Assembly: GCA_045630265.1 (NCBI GenBank)
Contig: JAZQSV010000035.1
Location: 1 to 37,183 of the forward strand
Reading direction: 5' to 3'
Length of the DNA stretch: 37,183 bases
Source of the DNA: UMGS1279 sp045630265
GTDB lineage: Bacteria; Bacillota; Clostridia; Oscillospirales; Acutalibacteraceae
The notes under the pieces were generated by a model that worked only from the letters and a program-made list of their open reading frames with translations, was not told the origin of the DNA and made no database searches. Below are positions 1 through 7,200 of this stretch, piece after piece. The position numbers were made by a program, and so were the translations under genes. How positions within the stretch are numbered: position 1 is the stretch's first letter; each line of letters begins with the position of its first letter.

Positions 1-668
1 ATGAGATGTTATCTTCGGTTTATATTTCACTTGATAAGCTTGACAAAATTGGTGAAGAGGGCGTTAGAAAAGAACTTCTTTCATTAGGGTTAACCGAAAG
101 CGCCGCAGATAAGTATCTTTCAATGTTTTTAAACCGCGAGGGCAAAACCGCGAAGGAAATTTGCGGCGGTCTTACGGGCTTTGTAGACGAGAGCGTTCCC
201 GAGGGTATTGACGACCTTATTAATAACGTTTCGGCGTCTTTGGGCGGCGGTTGTGAGCTTTGCTTCGACCCAACCCTTGTTCGCGGCATGGGATATTATA
301 CCGGAACAATTTTCGAGATTGAAATGAAAGAGCTTAATTCTTCGGTTGCGGGTGGCGGCCGATATGACGAAATGATTGGAAAATTTGGCTCTAATCCAAC
401 CCCCGCTTGTGGTTTTTCTATAGGTTTTGAAAGAATTATTACAATATTAAAGGATAAAGGCTTTACCGCCCCCGAGAAAAAAATAAGCGTAGCTATTTTG
501 GTTGACAAAAAAGCCTCTGCTGATGAGGTTTCTAAGGCTTTTGCCGATGCCGCAAAGCTTAGAAGCGAGGGCAAAAGGGTTATGGTTACAAAGCGTAATA
601 AGAATTCAAAGCGCCAAAAAGAAATGTTAACCGCAGAAGGCTATACCGAAATTCGCGAGGTATTTTAA
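1..668 (+). CDS. hisS: Histidyl-tRNA synthetase, C-terminal part (5' end outside window)
   Basis: Charges tRNA-His with histidine in the cytoplasm. The reading frame is open from the first bases of the window (codons begin at position 3), so only about the last 220 residues are present and the true start lies upstream. Visible class II synthetase signatures are LVRGMGYYTGTIFEI (the histidine-binding LVRGLDYYTG-like motif), GGGRYDEMIGKFG, and GFSIGFERI (motif 3). A short alpha/beta anticodon-binding domain follows, ending KNSKRQKEML...EIREVF. The GTG of the following HAD gene starts directly after the TAA, suggesting cotranscription. HisZ, the ATP phosphoribosyltransferase regulatory subunit, is a paralogue. 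The intact motifs and C-terminal anticodon domain favour HisS, but the missing N-terminal half prevents a definite decision. Confidence 0.88.
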   Translation, partial: EMLSSVYISLDKLDKIGEEGVRKELLSLGLTESAADKYLSMFLNREGKTAKEICGGLTGFVDESVPEGIDDLINNVSASLGGGCELCFDPTLVRGMGYYTGTIFEIEMKELNSSVAGGGRYDEMIGKFGSNPTPACGFSIGFERIITILKDKGFTAPEKKISVAILVDKKASADEVSKAFADAAKLRSEGKRVMVTKRNKNSKRQKEMLTAEGYTEIREVF

Positions 669-1355
669 GTGATAGAAAAAACCTTTAAGGGAATAATTTT
701 TGATTTTAACGGAACCCTTTTTCTTGATTCGCCCTTGCACGAAAAGGCATGGCTATTATATGTAAAAGAAAAGCTTGGGCGCGATTTGACGAAAGAAGAG
801 TATTATAAAAATATGCATGGGCGCCCCAATCCGCTTATATGTGAGTATCTTTTTGGCGAAATGCCGAGTGAGGAGATAACCGAAACCTACGGCAGAGAAA
901 AGGAAGAATATTATAGGATTCTTTGCGAAAAAGAAAAAGAGAAAAACGGCAAAATCGAACTTTGTCCCGGTGCCGAGGAGCTTCTTGATTTTTTAAATGA
1001 AAAAGAGCTTCCCCACGCTATTGCAACCTCATCGGAAAGGGTAAACGTAAAATTTTTCAGAGAAATTTTCGGCCTTGATAAATGGTTTAAGGATAGAATT
1101 GTTTTTGATGATGGTACAGTAAAGGGTAAGCCACATCCCGATATTTATCTTAAAACGGGCAGGCTTCTTAATATAGATATGTTGGACCTTGTTATTGTTG
1201 AGGATTCGGCTTCGGGTGTGCAGGCTGCAAGGTCAGCGGGCGCAGGGCTTGTTGTTGGAATCGCCCCTTACGGCAAGGAAAATTTTTTAGGAAAAGAATA
1301 TACCGACCTAATTATTTCTGACTTTAACGAGCTTCCAAAAGAAATTTTTAAATAA
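669..1355 (+). CDS. HAD-superfamily hydrolase, beta-phosphoglucomutase-like
   Basis: A 228-residue cytoplasmic HAD protein with a cap domain (subfamily I). It starts with GTG immediately after the hisS stop. Motif I is FDFNGTLF (D12 nucleophile), motif II is ATSSE, motif III is the lysine in GKPHPDIY, and motif IV is VIVEDSASGVQAA. This order is typical of phosphatases and beta-phosphoglucomutases such as PgmB and YhcW. Position +2 after the nucleophile is Asn14 rather than the usual acid/base Asp, which may alter the chemistry. The substrate cannot be deduced. A strong hairpin terminator follows directly. Confidence 0.85.
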   Translation: MIEKTFKGIIFDFNGTLFLDSPLHEKAWLLYVKEKLGRDLTKEEYYKNMHGRPNPLICEYLFGEMPSEEITETYGREKEEYYRILCEKEKEKNGKIELCPGAEELLDFLNEKELPHAIATSSERVNVKFFREIFGLDKWFKDRIVFDDGTVKGKPHPDIYLKTGRLLNIDMLDLVIVEDSASGVQAARSAGAGLVVGIAPYGKENFLGKEYTDLIISDFNELPKEIFK

Positions 1356-1395
1356 TAAAAAACGCTATGGAAACGTTCCATAGCGTTTTTGTTTT
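1356..1395. terminator. Bidirectional intrinsic terminator between the HAD gene and mgtE
   Basis: The stem AAAAACGCTATGGAA pairs with TTCCATAGCGTTTTT around a 3-nt loop. It has a T-run on the + strand and, by symmetry, on the - strand, so it can end both the hisS-HAD transcript and the convergent mgtE transcript. Confidence 0.9.
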
Positions 1396-1409
1396 ATAAA
1401 AATTAAACT

Positions 1410-2774
1410 TTAAATTCCAAGAAGTACTGTTGCAATTTTGAAATAGATAAGCAGCGAAACTGCATCAACAATAGTTGTAATAAAGGGGCTAGCCATTACC
1501 GCAGGGTCGGCGCCAAGCTTTTCGGCCAAAAGGGGAAGAGAGCAACCGATAATTTTCGCAATTATAACGGTAAGAAGAAGTGTAAGGCTAACAACTAAAG
1601 CAATCATAACAGTAACCTCTTCGCCGAAAATAAGGTTATCAATTAAAAAGATTTTGCCGAAATTAACAACGGCCAGAACAACGCCGCAAATAAGCGAAAC
1701 GCGAAACTCCTTAAAAATAATTCGAAATATATTTTTAAACTCAATATCGCCGAGGGCAAGGCTTCGAATAACCGTAACCGAGGACTGACTACCCGAGTTA
1801 CCGCCCGAATTCATAAGCATAGGAATAAAGGAGGTAAGAATTATTGAGCTTGCAAGTGCCGATTCAAAAGAATTTATAATAAGACCTGTAAAGGTTGAAG
1901 AAATCATTAGTATTAAAAGCCAGGGAATTCTGTTTTTAAAGATTTCAAAAACACCCGTTTTAAGATAGGGCTTATCGCCGGGCGAAATAGCCGCCATTTT
2001 CTCAATATCCTCGGTGGTTTCTTCCTCAATAACGTCTAAAATGTCGTCGATGGTAATAATACCAACTAGGCGGTTTTCGGTGTCAACAACCGGCAAAACG
2101 GTAAGGTCGTATTTTTGGCAGGTGTCGGCCGCGTCTTCTCTGACATCGTGGGTAAAAGCAGAGATTACGTTGGTTACCATAATGTTGCCAATAATTTCTT
2201 CACCATCGGCAAGCAAAAGGTCTTTAACGGTTATAACGCCTTGTAGACGACGTCTTGAGTCGATAACAAAACAGGTGTAAATGGTAATCTTATCGGGGCC
2301 GGGCTTTCTGATATAGGCAATAGCCTCTTCAACCGTCATACTGGATTTAAGCGCTACAAATTCGGTGGTTATAAGGCTACCTGCGCTATTTTCAGGGAAG
2401 TTTAAAATTTGGTTAATTGTTTTTCTGTCACTAGGGGAAACCGATTTTAAGATACGCCTTACAACGTTTGCCGGCATTTCTTCCAAAATCTCGGTAACAT
2501 CGTCGATGTAAAGCTCGTCGATAACGCCTTTAAGCTCGGTGTCGGTAAAAACCTTAATAAGAGCCTGTCTTGTGTCAGGGTCCATATACGAAAAGGCCTC
2601 GGCCGCCGCTTCTTTACCCAAAAGCCTAAATATAACTATAGCCTCAGCCGCCGTTGCTTCGTCAATAAGCTCGGCTATATCAACCGTGTTCATATCCGCA
2701 AACATTTGCTTTAGAGTTACAAACTTTTTATTTTCAATAAGTTCTGCAATTTCTTTGTAATTCTCTATTGACAT
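1410..2774 (-). CDS. mgtE: Magnesium transporter MgtE
   Basis: A 454-residue Mg2+ channel/transporter of the inner membrane. The order is an N-terminal MgtE_N helical domain (about 1-130), two CBS domains (about 135-260) that form the Mg2+ sensor, a connecting helix, and five membrane segments (about 285-454). Family signatures are NSGGNSGSQSSVTVIRSLALGDI in the membrane part and DPAVMASPFITTIVDAVSLLIYF near the pore, where the conserved Asp lines the Mg2+ path. Length is normal. The start is set by AAAGGAGG 8 nt upstream. That Shine-Dalgarno lies in a hairpin followed by six T residues that abut the ATG, so expression is probably controlled by the leader described separately. No M-box riboswitch was recognised. 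Confidence 0.95.
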   Translation of the reverse strand: MSIENYKEIAELIENKKFVTLKQMFADMNTVDIAELIDEATAAEAIVIFRLLGKEAAAEAFSYMDPDTRQALIKVFTDTELKGVIDELYIDDVTEILEEMPANVVRRILKSVSPSDRKTINQILNFPENSAGSLITTEFVALKSSMTVEEAIAYIRKPGPDKITIYTCFVIDSRRRLQGVITVKDLLLADGEEIIGNIMVTNVISAFTHDVREDAADTCQKYDLTVLPVVDTENRLVGIITIDDILDVIEEETTEDIEKMAAISPGDKPYLKTGVFEIFKNRIPWLLILMISSTFTGLIINSFESALASSIILTSFIPMLMNSGGNSGSQSSVTVIRSLALGDIEFKNIFRIIFKEFRVSLICGVVLAVVNFGKIFLIDNLIFGEEVTVMIALVVSLTLLLTVIIAKIIGCSLPLLAEKLGADPAVMASPFITTIVDAVSLLIYFKIATVLLGI

Positions 2775-2801
2775 AAAAAAGCCTCCTTTTATAAAGGCGG
2801 C
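2775..2801 (-). promoter_or_regulatory. SD-sequestering / terminator-like hairpin before mgtE
   Basis: Read on the - strand, GCCGCCTTT pairs with AAAGGAGGC (one G/A mismatch, 3-nt loop) and is followed by TTTTTT directly before the mgtE ATG. The 3' arm is the mgtE Shine-Dalgarno, so the hairpin could block ribosome binding, terminate transcription, or both. The 5' arm GCCGCCT can instead pair with AGGCGGT at complement 2862-2868, inside the upstream reading frame. That alternative pairing would free the Shine-Dalgarno. Confidence 0.6.
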
Positions 2802-2834
2802 AAAAATTACACATTATAAAAGGGAATAAAAAAA

Positions 2835-2921
2835 CTATCCCTCGTACAATGAGAAACAAAGACCGCCTATTACTTTGTAGGATATAAAAAGTCGCCCGGG
2901 ATAACTACTGTCGCAGTCCAT
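2835..2921 (-). CDS. Putative leader peptide upstream of mgtE (28 aa)
   Basis: A 29-codon frame preceded by GAGGTGAG, a good ribosome binding site. The peptide begins Met-Asp-Cys-Asp-Ser-Ser-Tyr-Pro-Gly-Arg and ends Leu-Tyr-Glu-Gly. It lies between the mgtE promoter and the SD-sequestering hairpin. An acidic, proline-containing N-terminus is the type of sequence known to destabilise translating ribosomes at low Mg2+, as in the mgtL leader of enteric bacteria. Codons 18-20 contain the AGGCGG anti-hairpin sequence, so a ribosome that drops off early would leave it free to open the mgtE ribosome binding site. That it is translated, and that it regulates, is inference. The same bases could instead belong to a structured RNA element. 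Confidence 0.45.
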   Translation of the reverse strand: MDCDSSYPGRLFISYKVIGGLCFSLYEG

Positions 2922-2964
2922 GCTCTCACCTCTTTTAAAAATTTTTAAAAAACAGTATATTAAA

Positions 2965-2993
2965 AGTATAGCACCTATATTTTATTTTTGCAA
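2965..2993 (-). promoter_or_regulatory. Promoter of mgtE
   Basis: On the - strand, TTGCAA (2993-2988), a 17-bp spacer and TATACT (2970-2965). The predicted transcript would have a leader of about 180 nt. Confidence 0.65.
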
Positions 2994-3022
2994 GAAAAAT
3001 TTTAAAAGAGTAAAAATAAGGC

Positions 3023-3051
3023 TTGACTTTTTGCTTTATAAGTAGTATAAT
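3023..3051 (+). promoter_or_regulatory. Promoter of the rplU-prp-rpmA operon
   Basis: TTGACT, an exact 17-bp spacer and TATAAT, a near-consensus sigma-A promoter. Confidence 0.85.
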
Positions 3052-3058
3052 GCTAGAG

Positions 3059-3139
3059 CCGCGTAATGTAGGCTAGTTTAAGTGTGTCTAAAAACACCGC
3101 CCACGTTAGCGAGACTTATATTAAGGCAGGTGCCGCAAA
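3059..3139 (+). promoter_or_regulatory. 5' leader of rplU, possibly an L21-type autoregulatory leader
   Basis: About 80 nt lie between the promoter and the rplU ATG, including a short stem around GTGT...ACAC (3081-3098) and the ribosome binding site AAGGCAGG. L21 leaders that bind a ribosomal protein are known upstream of rplU in Firmicutes. I can see the position and length but not a convincing match to the consensus. Confidence 0.3.
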
Positions 3140-3478
3140 ATGTACGCTATTATTGAGACCGGCGGAAAACAGTACCGTGTACAAAACGGTGATGTTATCT
3201 ACATCGAAAAACTCGGTGTCGCTGAAGAGGAAACAGTTACTTTTGACAAGGTTATCGCCATGGCTCCCGACAAGGGCGCTTTCAAGGTTGGTAAACCCTA
3301 CGTTAAAAACGCTGTTGTTACCGGTAAAGTTCTTAAGAACGGCAAGGGTAAGAAAATTACAGTTTTCACCTACAAGCCCAAGAAGAGCAGTTCCCGTAAA
3401 ATGGGCCACAGACAGCCCTATACCAAGGTACAAATCGAAAGCATTGAAATAGTAAAAGCTGCAAAAGAAGCCGAGTAA
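3140..3478 (+). CDS. rplU: 50S ribosomal protein L21
   Basis: A 112-residue large-subunit protein binding 23S rRNA. It begins MYAIIETGGKQYRVQNGD, a diagnostic L21 N-terminus, and contains the KPKKSSSRKMGHRQPYTKVQIESI C-terminal signature (GHRQ-YT). Length is normal or slightly long. It is the first gene of the rplU-prp-rpmA operon, separated by 6 nt from prp. Confidence 0.97.
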   Translation: MYAIIETGGKQYRVQNGDVIYIEKLGVAEEETVTFDKVIAMAPDKGAFKVGKPYVKNAVVTGKVLKNGKGKKITVFTYKPKKSSSRKMGHRQPYTKVQIESIEIVKAAKEAE

Positions 3479-3484
3479 TTTAAA

Positions 3485-3802
3485 ATGACCAAGGTCACTT
3501 TTTATTTCGAGGATGAGCTTTTAATTGGCTTTCACATCACGGGTCATAGCTCCAAGGATGCTTTTGACGACGAGGGCAGAATAGTCTGCTCTGCAGTATC
3601 ATCTGCCGCATATATGGCCGCAAATACGATTACTGAAATCGTCGGCGCAAAGGCAGACATAAGGGTTAGTGAAGCTGAGATGGTACTAAAGGTAAAAAAT
3701 GAGTTTGAAGGATGTCTTCCAATACTATCGGGGCTAATGCTCCATTTGGAAAATCTTTCAAAGCAGTATTCAGATTATATTGTATTAACTACGGAGGTGT
3801 AA
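3485..3802 (+). CDS. prp: Ribosomal-processing cysteine protease Prp
   Basis: A 105-residue cysteine protease (YsxB family) that removes the N-terminal extension of L27 in Firmicutes. The catalytic dyad is visible as H21 in ITGHS and C35 in GRIVCSAVS. The gene sits between rplU and rpmA, and the L27 encoded next carries the matching cleavable extension. The three genes are almost contiguous (6 nt and 3 nt gaps). Confidence 0.95.
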   Translation: MTKVTFYFEDELLIGFHITGHSSKDAFDDEGRIVCSAVSSAAYMAANTITEIVGAKADIRVSEAEMVLKVKNEFEGCLPILSGLMLHLENLSKQYSDYIVLTTEV

Positions 3803-3805
3803 TTC

Positions 3806-4087
3806 ATGTTACAGGTAAATATTCAGCTTTTTGCACATAAAAAAGGTGTAGGTTCTACCAAAAACGGTCGTGACAGTGAGTCTAAAAGACTTGGTGTAAA
3901 ACGTGCAGACGGTCAGTTTGTTTTGGCCGGTAATATTCTTGTTCGCCAAAGAGGAACCCATATTCATCCGGGTGAAAATGTAGGAAAGGGCTCTGATGAT
4001 ACCCTTTTCGCACTTAAAGACGGTAAGGTTAAATTCGAGCGCCTTGGTCGTGACCGCAAAAAGGTTAGCATTCAGGTTGCCGAATAA
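3806..4087 (+). CDS. rpmA: 50S ribosomal protein L27 with cleavable N-terminus
   Basis: A 93-residue protein of the peptidyl-transferase region. It begins MLQVNIQLFAHKKG. The first nine residues form the extension known in Firmicutes, and Prp should cut after Phe9 to leave AHKKGVGSTKNGRDS at the mature N-terminus. It also shows the conserved ILVRQRGTHIHPGENVG. An intrinsic terminator follows. Confidence 0.97.
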   Translation: MLQVNIQLFAHKKGVGSTKNGRDSESKRLGVKRADGQFVLAGNILVRQRGTHIHPGENVGKGSDDTLFALKDGKVKFERLGRDRKKVSIQVAE

Positions 4088-4125
4088 TCAGGGTAGTTTT
4101 CTATCCTCTTCGAACTTTGAACATT

Positions 4126-4154
4126 TTGCCCCGGTTATGCCGGGGCAATTTTTG
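4126..4154 (+). terminator. Intrinsic terminator of rplU-prp-rpmA
   Basis: TTGCCCCGG pairs with CCGGGGCAA around a 5-nt loop, followed by TTTTTG. Confidence 0.88.
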
Positions 4155-4274
4155 TCTATAATAAGTATAGTGCATTTTGGCGCAAAATTTTAATCCAGTG
4201 CATTACTTCTTAATGGCTTTGGTTTTCAAAAGGCAGGTTTGTGCCAAGTAAAGTCTTGGCAGAAAGGTGTTTTT

Positions 4275-5546
4275 ATGTTTGTAGATATAGCAAAAATTTA
4301 TTTAAAAGCAGGAGATGGCGGACACGGTGCCGTTTCCTTTCACAGAGAAAAATATGTAGCGGCAGGTGGACCCGATGGTGGCGACGGCGGAAGGGGCGGC
4401 AATATCGTCCTGGTTCCCGACACCAATCTTTCCACCCTTGCTGACTTTAGATATAAAAGAAAATACGTTGCCGAAAATGGCGCAAATGGTGCAGCAAACC
4501 GCTGCGCGGGCAAAAAGGGTAACGATTTAATTATAAGAGTACCTAAGGGTACACTTGTAAAGGAGGCCGAAACGGGCAGAATTATGGCCGACGTTTCGGG
4601 GGATGAGCCGGTAGTGCTGCTTAAAGGCGGTAAAGGAGGTTGGGGTAATACCCATTTTGCAACCTCTACAAGGCAGGTTCCCAGATTTTCTAAAAACGGA
4701 ATTCCCGGTCAAGCGGCAGAGGTGATTTTGGAACTAAAACTTTTGGCCGACGTAGGATTGGTTGGCTTTCCAAATGTCGGAAAATCAACCTTGGTTTCGG
4801 TGGTAAGCGAGGCAAAACCAAAAATTGCAAACTATCACTTTACAACTATCACTCCCGTTTTAGGTGTTGTAAAAATGGGCGAGGGCTCTTCCTTCGTTAT
4901 GGCTGACATTCCCGGTCTTATTGAGGGTGCGGGCAGCGGCGCAGGTCTTGGACACGAATTTTTGCGCCACGTTGACCGTTGCAGACTGCTTCTTCATGTG
5001 CTTGATATTTCGGGCAGTGAGGGGCGCGACCCAATAGCCGACTTTGAGCAGATAAACTTTGAGCTCAAGGCGTTTAGCGAGGAACTCTCTAAGAGACCCA
5101 TGATAGTGGTTGCAAACAAGTGCGACCTTTTGGAGGAAGAAAAGGTAGAGGAGTACAGAAAGTACTTTGAAGAAAAGGGATATGCTTTCTTTCCTATTAT
5201 GGCGGCTATTGCCGAGGGTACAAGGGAACTTATAAACTTTACGGCAAGCGAGCTTGCAAAGCTTCCTCCCCTTAAAATTTATGAGGCCGAGCCCGAACCG
5301 ATTGAAGATTTCACAACTCCGAAAGATAGAAAATTCACCCTTAGAAAAGAGGATGACGTTTATATTATTGAGGCTGAGTGGCTTCTTAAAATACTTGAAA
5401 CGGTTAATCCCGACGACTACGAATCCTTGCAGTACTTTCAAAAGGTACTTCAAACCACAGGTATTATTGACGCACTAATTCGTGCGGGAGTGCAGGACGG
5501 AGATACAGTAAGCGTTTACGATATTGAGTTTGATTACGTGTCATAA
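4275..5546 (+). CDS. obgE: GTPase Obg/CgtA
   Basis: A 423-residue GTPase in ribosome (50S) assembly and stress control. It has a glycine-rich Obg fold (about 1-158, AGDGGHGAVSFHREKY), a G domain with GFPNVGKST (about 164-172), the TT-x-TP switch, DIPGLIEGA and VANKCDL, and a C-terminal OCT domain (about 345-420). The ATG at 4275 is chosen over an in-frame one 36 nt upstream because the protein then starts at the conserved MFVDIAKIYLKAGDGG, and AGAAAGGTG lies just before it. A small hairpin (TGCCAAG/CTTGGCA, 4241-4261) sits immediately upstream of that ribosome binding site. The following gene is 9 nt downstream. Confidence 0.96.
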   Translation: MFVDIAKIYLKAGDGGHGAVSFHREKYVAAGGPDGGDGGRGGNIVLVPDTNLSTLADFRYKRKYVAENGANGAANRCAGKKGNDLIIRVPKGTLVKEAETGRIMADVSGDEPVVLLKGGKGGWGNTHFATSTRQVPRFSKNGIPGQAAEVILELKLLADVGLVGFPNVGKSTLVSVVSEAKPKIANYHFTTITPVLGVVKMGEGSSFVMADIPGLIEGAGSGAGLGHEFLRHVDRCRLLLHVLDISGSEGRDPIADFEQINFELKAFSEELSKRPMIVVANKCDLLEEEKVEEYRKYFEEKGYAFFPIMAAIAEGTRELINFTASELAKLPPLKIYEAEPEPIEDFTTPKDRKFTLRKEDDVYIIEAEWLLKILETVNPDDYESLQYFQKVLQTTGIIDALIRAGVQDGDTVSVYDIEFDYVS

Positions 5547-5555
5547 GGTGGAAAA

Positions 5556-5942
5556 ATGGATAATGTTAAACTATTAAACGGAGCAACTCTTGCATTTGTG
5601 GGGGATGCCGTTTACGGACTGCTTGTTCGCGAAAAAATTTCGCAAACAAGCCGACCTTTAGGGGAATTACATAGACTTTCTGTGGAGTATGTAAATGCCA
5701 ATTCCCAAGCAAAGGCCTTTGAATATATAAAGGAAATGTTAAGTGAGGAGGAAATGACCGCCTTTAAGCACGGTCGAAATTTACATACACACAACACCCC
5801 TAAAAATTCAACCGTCGGTGCCTATCACACCGCAACAGGTCTGGAGGCGCTGTTTGGGTTTCTTTATCTTTCCTCAAAGCAGGAAAGAATAAATGAGCTT
5901 TTTGGGGTTATTTGGCAAAGTCATAATTTAGATAAAGAGTAA
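5556..5942 (+). CDS. mrnC: Mini-ribonuclease III
   Basis: A 128-residue RNase III catalytic domain without a dsRNA-binding domain. It matures 23S rRNA ends in Firmicutes. The signature LAFVGDAVYGLLVRE carries the metal-binding Asp, followed by LHRLSVEYVNANSQAKAFE and the GRN...HNTPKNSTVGAYHTATGLEALFGFLYL segment typical of MrnC. It lies 9 nt after obgE and is probably cotranscribed. Confidence 0.93.
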   Translation: MDNVKLLNGATLAFVGDAVYGLLVREKISQTSRPLGELHRLSVEYVNANSQAKAFEYIKEMLSEEEMTAFKHGRNLHTHNTPKNSTVGAYHTATGLEALFGFLYLSSKQERINELFGVIWQSHNLDKE

Positions 5943-5990
5943 AAATAAAATAATAATAAATTTAAAACTTACTTTAAAGGAGGGCGCCAC

Positions 5991-6878
5991 ATGCTATCTT
6001 TAAAAGAAGAATTAAAGTCATCGTCACTTAATAGCATACTTTTAGATTTACTTTTCTTTATTTTCGGCAGCGCAATCTTCTCCTTCGGTTTTGTTTATTT
6101 TCTTGACCCTCACAAAATTTCCCCCGGAGGAGTTACGGGTATTGCGGCTATTATAAACTATCTTCTCCCCGTTCTATCTACCGGTTTGGTGCTACTAATT
6201 CTTAATATTCCTATTATAGCCTTGGGATTTTGGAAGGTCGGCGGAAAGTTTATAATTAAAACCCTTTTTATCACGGTGCTAAACTCTGTTATGATAGACC
6301 TTTTTATTAAGTTTCTTCCTAGCTATAGAGGAGAAAGACTCCTAGCCGCAATTTTTGGCGGAGTTATGGTCGGAATAGGTCTTGCACTTGTAATGCTTCG
6401 TGGTGGCACTACGGGCGGCACCGACGTCCTGGCAAAGGTTTTAAGGATTAAATTCCCATACTTTTCAATGGGAAGAATGGTACTGGCGCTTGACGGAGTG
6501 GTTATTACACTTTCGGCCATTGCCTATAGCGATTTGGAAACTGCACTTTATTCTGTAGTTGCATTATTTGCATCTTCAAAAATACTCGATGCCATTCTAT
6601 ACGGCTCAGATACGGGCAAGTTTTTATTTATTGTTACGAATAAGGAAAAGGAGGTTTCCAAGGCGCTTTTCGATGCCACCGATAGGGGTGTTACAATAGT
6701 CCCTGCAAAGGGTGGCTATAAAAACGAAGAGCGACAGTTGCTTCTTTGTGCGCTTAGAAACCAAGAGGTTGATAAGGCGGTTAAAACAGTAAAGAAAACC
6801 GATTCGGAGGCCTTTACAATAGTTACCGTTACGGGTGGAGTTTTTGGCGAGGGATTTGAAAAGAAGTATGATATGTAA
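5991..6878 (+). CDS. YitT family membrane protein (DUF161/DUF2179)
   Basis: A 295-residue inner-membrane protein with about five to six membrane segments in the first 195 residues. These include the repeated DPHKISPGGVTGIAAIINYL and RGGTTGGTDVLAKVL glycine-rich elements typical of YitT. A cytoplasmic DUF2179 domain (about 205-290) follows, with DRGVTIVPAKGGYKNEERQLL. The function of the family is not established; transport has been suggested. A strong ribosome binding site (AAAGGAGG) precedes the ATG, and a terminator follows. Confidence 0.9.
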   Translation: MLSLKEELKSSSLNSILLDLLFFIFGSAIFSFGFVYFLDPHKISPGGVTGIAAIINYLLPVLSTGLVLLILNIPIIALGFWKVGGKFIIKTLFITVLNSVMIDLFIKFLPSYRGERLLAAIFGGVMVGIGLALVMLRGGTTGGTDVLAKVLRIKFPYFSMGRMVLALDGVVITLSAIAYSDLETALYSVVALFASSKILDAILYGSDTGKFLFIVTNKEKEVSKALFDATDRGVTIVPAKGGYKNEERQLLLCALRNQEVDKAVKTVKKTDSEAFTIVTVTGGVFGEGFEKKYDM

Positions 6879-6916
6879 TGGCGAAAAACTTTCGTAAACA
6901 CGAACAAACCAATGAA

Positions 6917-6944
6917 AAAGAAGGGCGGCAGCCCTTCTTTCTTT
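6917..6944. terminator. Bidirectional intrinsic terminator
   Basis: AAAGAAGGGC pairs with GCCCTTCTTT around a GGCA loop, with T-rich flanks in both directions. It serves the YitT gene (+) and the small leftward gene (-). Confidence 0.88.
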
Positions 6945-6981
6945 AGCTTTTTAAGGTTCAGGTAACAACCTCAAAATTTAA

Positions 6982-7131
6982 TTATCGGCAGTTCTCAGAA
7001 TTTTTCTCGTTTTTAGAGTTCATAGACTGCTTTTCGTTTTTCATATTTTTGTTGTCGGCCTTCATATTGTTTTTGTTGTCCATTTTGTTTGTGTCTTTGT
7101 TATCCATTTTATTTTGGTTTTTGTTATCCAT
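6982..7131 (-). CDS. Small Asn/Lys/Asp-rich repeat protein (49 aa)
   Basis: A 49-residue frame on the - strand with a good ribosome binding site (AAGGTGG) 8 nt before its ATG and a bidirectional terminator behind it. The protein is built from imperfect 7-8 residue units: MDNKNQNK, MDNKDTNK, MDNKNNMK, ADNKNMK, then NEKQSMNSKNEKNSENCR with a single Cys next to last. It is highly hydrophilic and probably disordered. I know of similar short Asn-rich proteins ending in a Cys in Clostridia, but of no established function. The codon pattern, ribosome binding site and terminator make it a credible gene. Confidence 0.65.
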   Translation of the reverse strand: MDNKNQNKMDNKDTNKMDNKNNMKADNKNMKNEKQSMNSKNEKNSENCR

Positions 7132-7200
7132 AATGTTTCACCACCTTTGCAAAATTATTTTTACCCGATTTCGGTCTGTTATACGAAAGGAGTGTTTTAA

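Noticed and set aside
2775..2960. M-box (ykoK) magnesium riboswitch upstream of mgtE
   Set aside because: Only AGGTGAG resembles the start of the M-box. The conserved AGACGCCAATGGGTCAACAG core and the 3' GTGCTAAAGCTCTACGA segment are absent.
4239..4274. Upstream in-frame start of obgE
   Set aside because: The extra 12 residues precede the universally conserved MFVDIAKIYLKAGDGG start and overlap a hairpin; the ribosome binding site serves 4275.
4860..5453. 197-codon frame antisense to obgE
   Set aside because: It mirrors the conserved G domain and OCT coding sequence, with no ribosome binding site or recognisable domain.
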